From NCBI RefSeq assembly GCF_014647535.1, contig NZ_BMPJ01000001.1:83641-147640 (forward strand): DNA of 64,000 nt. The letters are read 5' to 3'. The notes beneath the pieces were generated by a model. The model saw nothing but the letters and a program-made list of their open reading frames with translations, ran no database searches and was not told the DNA's origin. Numbering within the stretch: the first letter of the stretch is position 1; each line of letters begins with the position of its first letter. This document shows, in pieces, positions 57,683 to 64,000 of this stretch. The translations under genes were made by a program, and so were the position numbers. Source of the stretch: Thermus composti (GTDB taxonomy: Bacteria > Deinococcota > Deinococci > Deinococcales > Thermaceae).

Positions 57683-59230
57683 TTATCCCGTCCCTTCCCC
57701 TTCGGGAAGCGTCCCCTCCACGAAGAGGGTCTTGGCCTTGGTGTAGAGCACCTGGCCGGGGGCTGCCTTCCTGGGCCGCCAGACGTGCTTTTTCCGGGTG
57801 TAGTCCACGGGGACCTGGCTTTCCCCCCGGGCCTTGGAGTGGTAGGCGGCAAGCCTTGCGGCGAAGAGGAGGTCCTCTAGGGGCGGGTTTTTCCCCTCGG
57901 CCTTCAGGATCACGTGGCTTCCCGGCACCCCCTGGGCGTGGAACCAGAGGTCCTCGGAGTGGGCGCTTCGGGTGAGGAGGTCGTTCTCCTTGGCGTTCCT
58001 GCCCACCAGGACCAAAAACCCGGAAGGGGAGGTGTAGCGGAGGCCGATCTTGGGCCCCTTCTCCTTGGGCCTTTGGGTGAGGGCGAGGAGGTCCTTTAGG
58101 TCCAGGGTCTTTAGCCTCTCCTTCTCCGCTTCCAGCTCTTGGATCCTGGCCTCGGTCTTGGGGATGAGGTCCAGGGCCTTTTCCGCAAGCTCCTCCAGGC
58201 GCCTCGCCCGCTCGTAGAGCTTCTTGGCGTTTTCCTGGGGGGAGAGGGCGGGGTCTAGGGGGATTTCCACGGGCCTGCCGTCAAACCCTTCTAGGACCAC
58301 CCTCTCCGCTCCCTTAGGCACCTCCTTGAGCCGGGCGAGGAGGAGGTCGGCCTTATGCCGGAGCTCCTCGGCCTCCTCCAGGCGCTCCAGGGCCCTTTGG
58401 TAGTCCCCAAGCCTTGCCCTAAGGGTCCGGATCTCCCGGTCCAGGGCCTCGAGGAGAGGCTTCCGCAGGGCCTCCTTCTCCTCCTCGGCCCAGCGCCGCC
58501 TAAGCTCCTCGGAAAGCTCCGTGCGCAAAGAGGGGTCCTCCACCAGGGTCCTTAGGGCCTGGTAGACCCGCTTAAGCCCCGCCTCGTCCAGGGGGGTTTC
58601 GGGGGTGAGGCCCGCCCTCCGGGCCAGCTCCCGCATGAGCTCCTGCCCCACCCCGTCCACGTGCCGGATCACCTCCTTGAGGGGCTTGCCCAGGAGGACC
58701 CGGAGGTCTTCTTCGGTGAGCGTCCTGGGGTCCAGCTTCCGGTAGGGGGGCGGGGGGGTGTAGGGGAGGCCGGGCCTTAGCTCCCGGTAGCGGTTCACCT
58801 CCTGGGTGATGACCCGGTCCACCCCCAGGATCCGGCCTTCCTCGTCCAGGAGGAGGAGGTTGGCGTTCCGCCCTGTGGCCTCAAAGACCAACACCGAGGG
58901 GGGCGTGTCCACGAAGCCCTTCTCCCCGGCGAAGCGGAAGAAAACCACCCGGTCCAGCTTGAGCTGCTCCGCCTCCACCAAAGGCCCCTTGACCCGGGCC
59001 CAAAGCTGGCGCTGGAAGGGGGTCTTGGGCTCGCCGAGGAGGGTTTTTTCCTCCAGGACGAGGCTTGGGGTGGGGGGGCGGTAGTGGAGGACCAGGTTGA
59101 AGATCCGCCCCGTCTTCCCCTTGAGGAGCACCGCTAGGGTGCCCTCCTCGGGAAAGGCGAGGCCTAAGTTCAGGGCGGGAAGCTCCTTCTTGAGCTCCCG
59201 CAAGAGGGCGTGGATCAGGAGACCTTCCAT
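57683..59230 (-). CDS. rqcH: Ribosome quality control protein RqcH
   Basis: 515 residues with the Rqc2/NEMF layout: NFACT-N (~1-165, [20 protein letters not shown]), helix-hairpin-helix region (~175-250), coiled coil (~250-390) and NFACT-R (~405-500, [36 protein letters not shown]). RqcH binds stalled 50S subunits and recruits tRNA-Ala to add alanine tails that mark the chain for decay. The older name is fibronectin-binding protein. ATG 59230 overlaps trmI by 16 bases; the longer upstream open frame is rejected. Confidence 0.93.
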   Translation of the reverse strand: MEGLLIHALLRELKKELPALNLGLAFPEEGTLAVLLKGKTGRIFNLVLHYRPPTPSLVLEEKTLLGEPKTPFQRQLWARVKGPLVEAEQLKLDRVVFFRFAGEKGFVDTPPSVLVFEATGRNANLLLLDEEGRILGVDRVITQEVNRYRELRPGLPYTPPPPYRKLDPRTLTEEDLRVLLGKPLKEVIRHVDGVGQELMRELARRAGLTPETPLDEAGLKRVYQALRTLVEDPSLRTELSEELRRRWAEEEKEALRKPLLEALDREIRTLRARLGDYQRALERLEEAEELRHKADLLLARLKEVPKGAERVVLEGFDGRPVEIPLDPALSPQENAKKLYERARRLEELAEKALDLIPKTEARIQELEAEKERLKTLDLKDLLALTQRPKEKGPKIGLRYTSPSGFLVLVGRNAKENDLLTRSAHSEDLWFHAQGVPGSHVILKAEGKNPPLEDLLFAARLAAYHSKARGESQVPVDYTRKKHVWRPRKAAPGQVLYTKAKTLFVEGTLPEGEGTG

Positions 59231-59979
59231 TTCCGAAAGGCCACCAGGAAGGCGGTGTGCCCCACCTGCTGGAAGCGGGGGTGGGCCACGGGAAGCCTTA
59301 CCTCCCACTCCCGCCAGCCCACCTCCAAAACCCGCTCTAGCCTGATGGGCAGGCCCTCCGCCGCCCGGATGAGTTCCAGGACCTGGGTGATGTTGGGCAG
59401 GTAGGCTACCAGGAAGCGGTCGGGCATGAGGGCCTCCACGGCCTTGGAGAGGACCTTCCAGGGCTCCATGAGGTCCAGGGCCACCCCGTGGAACCCCTCC
59501 GGGGGAAGATGGGCCTCCTCGAGGCCTTGGGCGTGGAAGCGGACGTTTTCCACCTGCCAGAAGCCCTTCACGTTCTCCACCGCCTGCTTGAGGTGGTGGG
59601 GCCGCTTCTCGTAGCTTTCCACCAGGCCCTCCTTCCCCACGGCCCGGGCCAGGAAGAGGGTGAGCCCCCCAGACCCCGTGCCCGCCTCCAGGACCCGCAT
59701 CCCCGGGGCGAGGTCCAGGAGGGTCACCATGGCGCTGGCGTCCTTGGGGTAGGTGGGGGTGGCGCTTCGCCGCATGTGGAGGACGTACTCCTCGAGGGTG
59801 GGGCGGTGGACGGAGAGGACCTCGCCCAGGTGGGTTTCCACCCTGCCCCCAGGGCCCGCCTCCCGGATGGCCTCGTGGGGGACGGTGCCCTTGTGGTGGT
59901 GGAAGACCCCGCCCGGCCTTAGGCGCACCAGGAAGCCGCGCCCCTTGGTGTCCTTGAGGAGGTAAAGCTCGCCTTCCAC
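59215..59979 (-). CDS. trmI: tRNA m1A58 methyltransferase TrmI
   Basis: 254 residues. N-terminal beta domain (FHHHKGTVPHEAIREA), then MRRSATPTYPKDASAMVTLL, SAM motif VLEAGTGSGGLTLFLARAVG near 100-119, LDLMEPWK and AYLPNITQVLELI. It methylates A58 of the T-loop, which is important for growth at high temperature. GTG 59979 is chosen because TAAAGT (59987-59992) is 7 bases upstream with TGGACG 17 bases before that; a start at 59988 would overlap the box. Confidence 0.93.
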   Translation of the reverse strand: MEGELYLLKDTKGRGFLVRLRPGGVFHHHKGTVPHEAIREAGPGGRVETHLGEVLSVHRPTLEEYVLHMRRSATPTYPKDASAMVTLLDLAPGMRVLEAGTGSGGLTLFLARAVGKEGLVESYEKRPHHLKQAVENVKGFWQVENVRFHAQGLEEAHLPPEGFHGVALDLMEPWKVLSKAVEALMPDRFLVAYLPNITQVLELIRAAEGLPIRLERVLEVGWREWEVRLPVAHPRFQQVGHTAFLVAFRKWKVS

Positions 59980-60018
59980 CCCGCCCACTTTAGCGGGCTT
60001 TCTCCTTTTCGTCCAGGA

Positions 60019-60348
60019 CTAGAGCTTGAAGAAGCCCTCCACCGGTAGGACGAAGACCACGGCCCCGCCCACCTGGACCTCCACGGGCTGGGCCAGGAAG
60101 GGGTCGGGGGCCTCGGAGAGGGGGAGGCCCCGGGTCACCAGGCGGGTGCGGGTGCGGCACTTCTCCCGCACGATCTCCAAGACCTCCTCCACCTTCTCGT
60201 CCTCCACGCCGATGAGGAGGGTGGTGTTCCCCTCCCTCAGGAAGCCTCCCGTGGAGGCCAGCTTGGTGGACTGGAACCCCCGCTCCAAAAGGGCCTTGGT
60301 GAGGCCGGGAGCGTCCGTATCCTGGACGATGGCGATCACCAGCTTCAT
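60019..60348 (-). CDS. Cyclic-di-AMP receptor (DarA/PstA-like, PII fold)
   Basis: 109 residues of the DUF970/CdaR family. MKLVIAIVQDTDAPGLTKAL, then STGGFLREGNTTLLIGVEDE (T/B-loop region) and the C-terminal PVEVQVGGAVVFVLPVEGFF. Relatives bind cyclic di-AMP in Firmicutes; ligand binding here is inferred. ATG 60348 is 8 bases behind TACAAT (60357-60362). A small hairpin (AAGCC 60390-60394 with GGCTT 60399-60403) just upstream may end carB transcription. Confidence 0.88.
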   Translation of the reverse strand: MKLVIAIVQDTDAPGLTKALLERGFQSTKLASTGGFLREGNTTLLIGVEDEKVEEVLEIVREKCRTRTRLVTRGLPLSEAPDPFLAQPVEVQVGGAVVFVLPVEGFFKL

Positions 60349-60419
60349 TGGGGCCTATTGTACACGGAGAGGGCGGGGCGCTAGGGGACAAGCCGGAGGG
60401 CTTACCCGGCCCCGCCTTT

Positions 60420-63536
<3,117 letters not shown>

Positions 63537-63553
63537 CGCGTACCCAGGGGAAA

Positions 63554-63581
63554 ATCCTACCACGTTGCCGGGGAAAATCAA
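63554..63581 (-). promoter_or_regulatory. Promoter of carB
   Basis: Minus strand: -35 TTGATT (63576-63581), 16-base spacer, -10 TAGGAT (63554-63559). Transcription would start near 63547, giving a ~10-base leader before the ATG at 63536. Confidence 0.6.
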
Positions 63582-63658
63582 GGCGAGAGGGAAGACTCTA
63601 TGCGAGAGTGCGGGGGGTTTACGTATATTTTTGCAGAGCGGCCTTTCCCCAAACGGGC

Positions 63659-63664
63659 TATACT
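63659..63664 (+). promoter_or_regulatory. -10 box of the rhodanese gene
   Basis: TATACT lies 6 bases before ATG 63671, the leaderless arrangement. No good -35 was seen at the usual distance. Confidence 0.5.
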
Positions 63665-63670
63665 CAGGGC

Positions 63671-63973
63671 ATGCGCAAGGTGCGGCCCGAAGAGCTTCCC
63701 CAGCTTTTGGCCCAGGGGGTCAAGGTGGTGGACGTGCGCCCCCAGGACCGGAGGGAAAGCCCCCTGCCCTTCCCGGCGGAGTGGGTGCCTCTGGAGAAGA
63801 TTCAAAAAGGAGAGCACGGCCTGCCCCGGGTACCCCTGCTTCTCGTCTGCGAGAAGGGCCTTTTGAGCCAGGTGGCGGCTTTATACCTGGAGGCGGAGGG
63901 GTACGAGGCCATGAGCCTCGAGGGCGGCCTCCAGCAGGGCTTTACCCAAAACTCCTTCCTCGCCCTCCCTTAG
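63671..63973 (+). CDS. Rhodanese-like domain protein
   Basis: 100 residues, one rhodanese domain. [20 protein letters not shown] near 15-35, then [19 protein letters not shown] with the catalytic Cys near 60, and a final LEGGLQQGF. It may carry persulfide sulfur for sulfur or Fe-S chemistry. Neighbouring genes do not help. The last 27 bases of the window show nothing. Confidence 0.88.
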   Translation: MRKVRPEELPQLLAQGVKVVDVRPQDRRESPLPFPAEWVPLEKIQKGEHGLPRVPLLLVCEKGLLSQVAALYLEAEGYEAMSLEGGLQQGFTQNSFLALP

Positions 63974-64000
63974 CCTGCTTCAAGAGTTCTTGGGTGACTT

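Noticed and set aside
63582..63658. Possible short gene upstream of the rhodanese ([11 protein letters not shown] frame)
   Set aside because: It lies between divergent promoters, overlaps the rhodanese gene out of frame and lacks a ribosome-binding site.

Overview
The window is chromosomal DNA of a Thermus species. It is very GC-rich (mostly G or C at third codon positions) and tightly packed, with 1-20 bp gene overlaps of the ATGA/GTGA/TTGA kind. Many starts sit 6-8 bases behind a TANNNT -10 box, which implies leaderless mRNAs. Many proteins resemble my recollection of Thermus thermophilus proteins (PrmA, RsmE, glucose-binding protein, RuvC, TrmI, L31). That likeness is from memory, not from a search, and gene order need not match T. 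thermophilus.

Layout. 0-7.4 kb: a partial unknown gene divergent from an mrp / SufR-like / prmA / rsmE / lipoprotein operon, then an AEC transporter, an ornithine-cyclodeaminase relative, and two damaged genes sharing one divergent promoter region (a quinone-oxidoreductase-like gene with a poly-G frameshift and a protoglobin with an in-frame amber codon). 7.4-11.8 kb: a glucose/mannose-type ABC importer (two permeases and a binding protein) behind a ROK repressor whose promoter carries a palindrome. 11.8-15.1 kb: a cobalamin riboswitch with a terminator, followed by btuF-btuC-btuD and an unknown small gene. 15.1-24.4 kb: an SDR reductase with a PfmR-like operator, two serine-hydrolase/beta-lactamase-like proteins, a DtxR-type regulator, gamma-glutamyltransferase, DUF72, DUF523/DUF1722 and a HepT/MntA toxin-antitoxin pair.

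24.4-26.4 kb is the most unusual stretch. It looks like a collapsed light/B12-controlled carotenoid locus. A type-2 isopentenyl-diphosphate isomerase gene has lost its 5' end and carries two frameshifts. It is fused head-to-head, across about 9 bp of shared sequence, to a CarH/LitR photoreceptor gene that has lost its DNA-binding domain. The adjoining CRP-family gene (LdrP-like) is frameshifted near its 3' end.

27.5-43.3 kb holds a division and cell wall (dcw) cluster on the minus strand: mraZ-rsmH-ftsL-ftsI-murF-(lipoprotein)-mraY-murD-ftsW-murG-murC-murB-ftsQ-ftsA-ftsZ, then ruvC and a DUF4397 protein. murE and ddl are absent from the cluster. Upstream are two sets of MraZ boxes and the RNase P RNA gene with its terminator. 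43.4-64 kb is mostly housekeeping: L31, thymidine kinase, Hsp20, miaA, gatA, a DnaQ-like exonuclease, csaB with DUF5693 (S-layer anchoring), udk, malK, mscL, an aminotransferase, a UbiA prenyltransferase, panD, rqcH, trmI, a cyclic-di-AMP-receptor-like protein, carB and a rhodanese.

Functional links. The importer at 7-10 kb has no ATPase of its own, and the MalK-type ATPase at 52-53 kb is the likely partner. The B12 uptake operon would once have fed the now headless CarH. Three divergent gene pairs share overlapping back-to-back -10 boxes. No tRNA, rRNA operon, CRISPR array, insertion sequence or prophage was seen.
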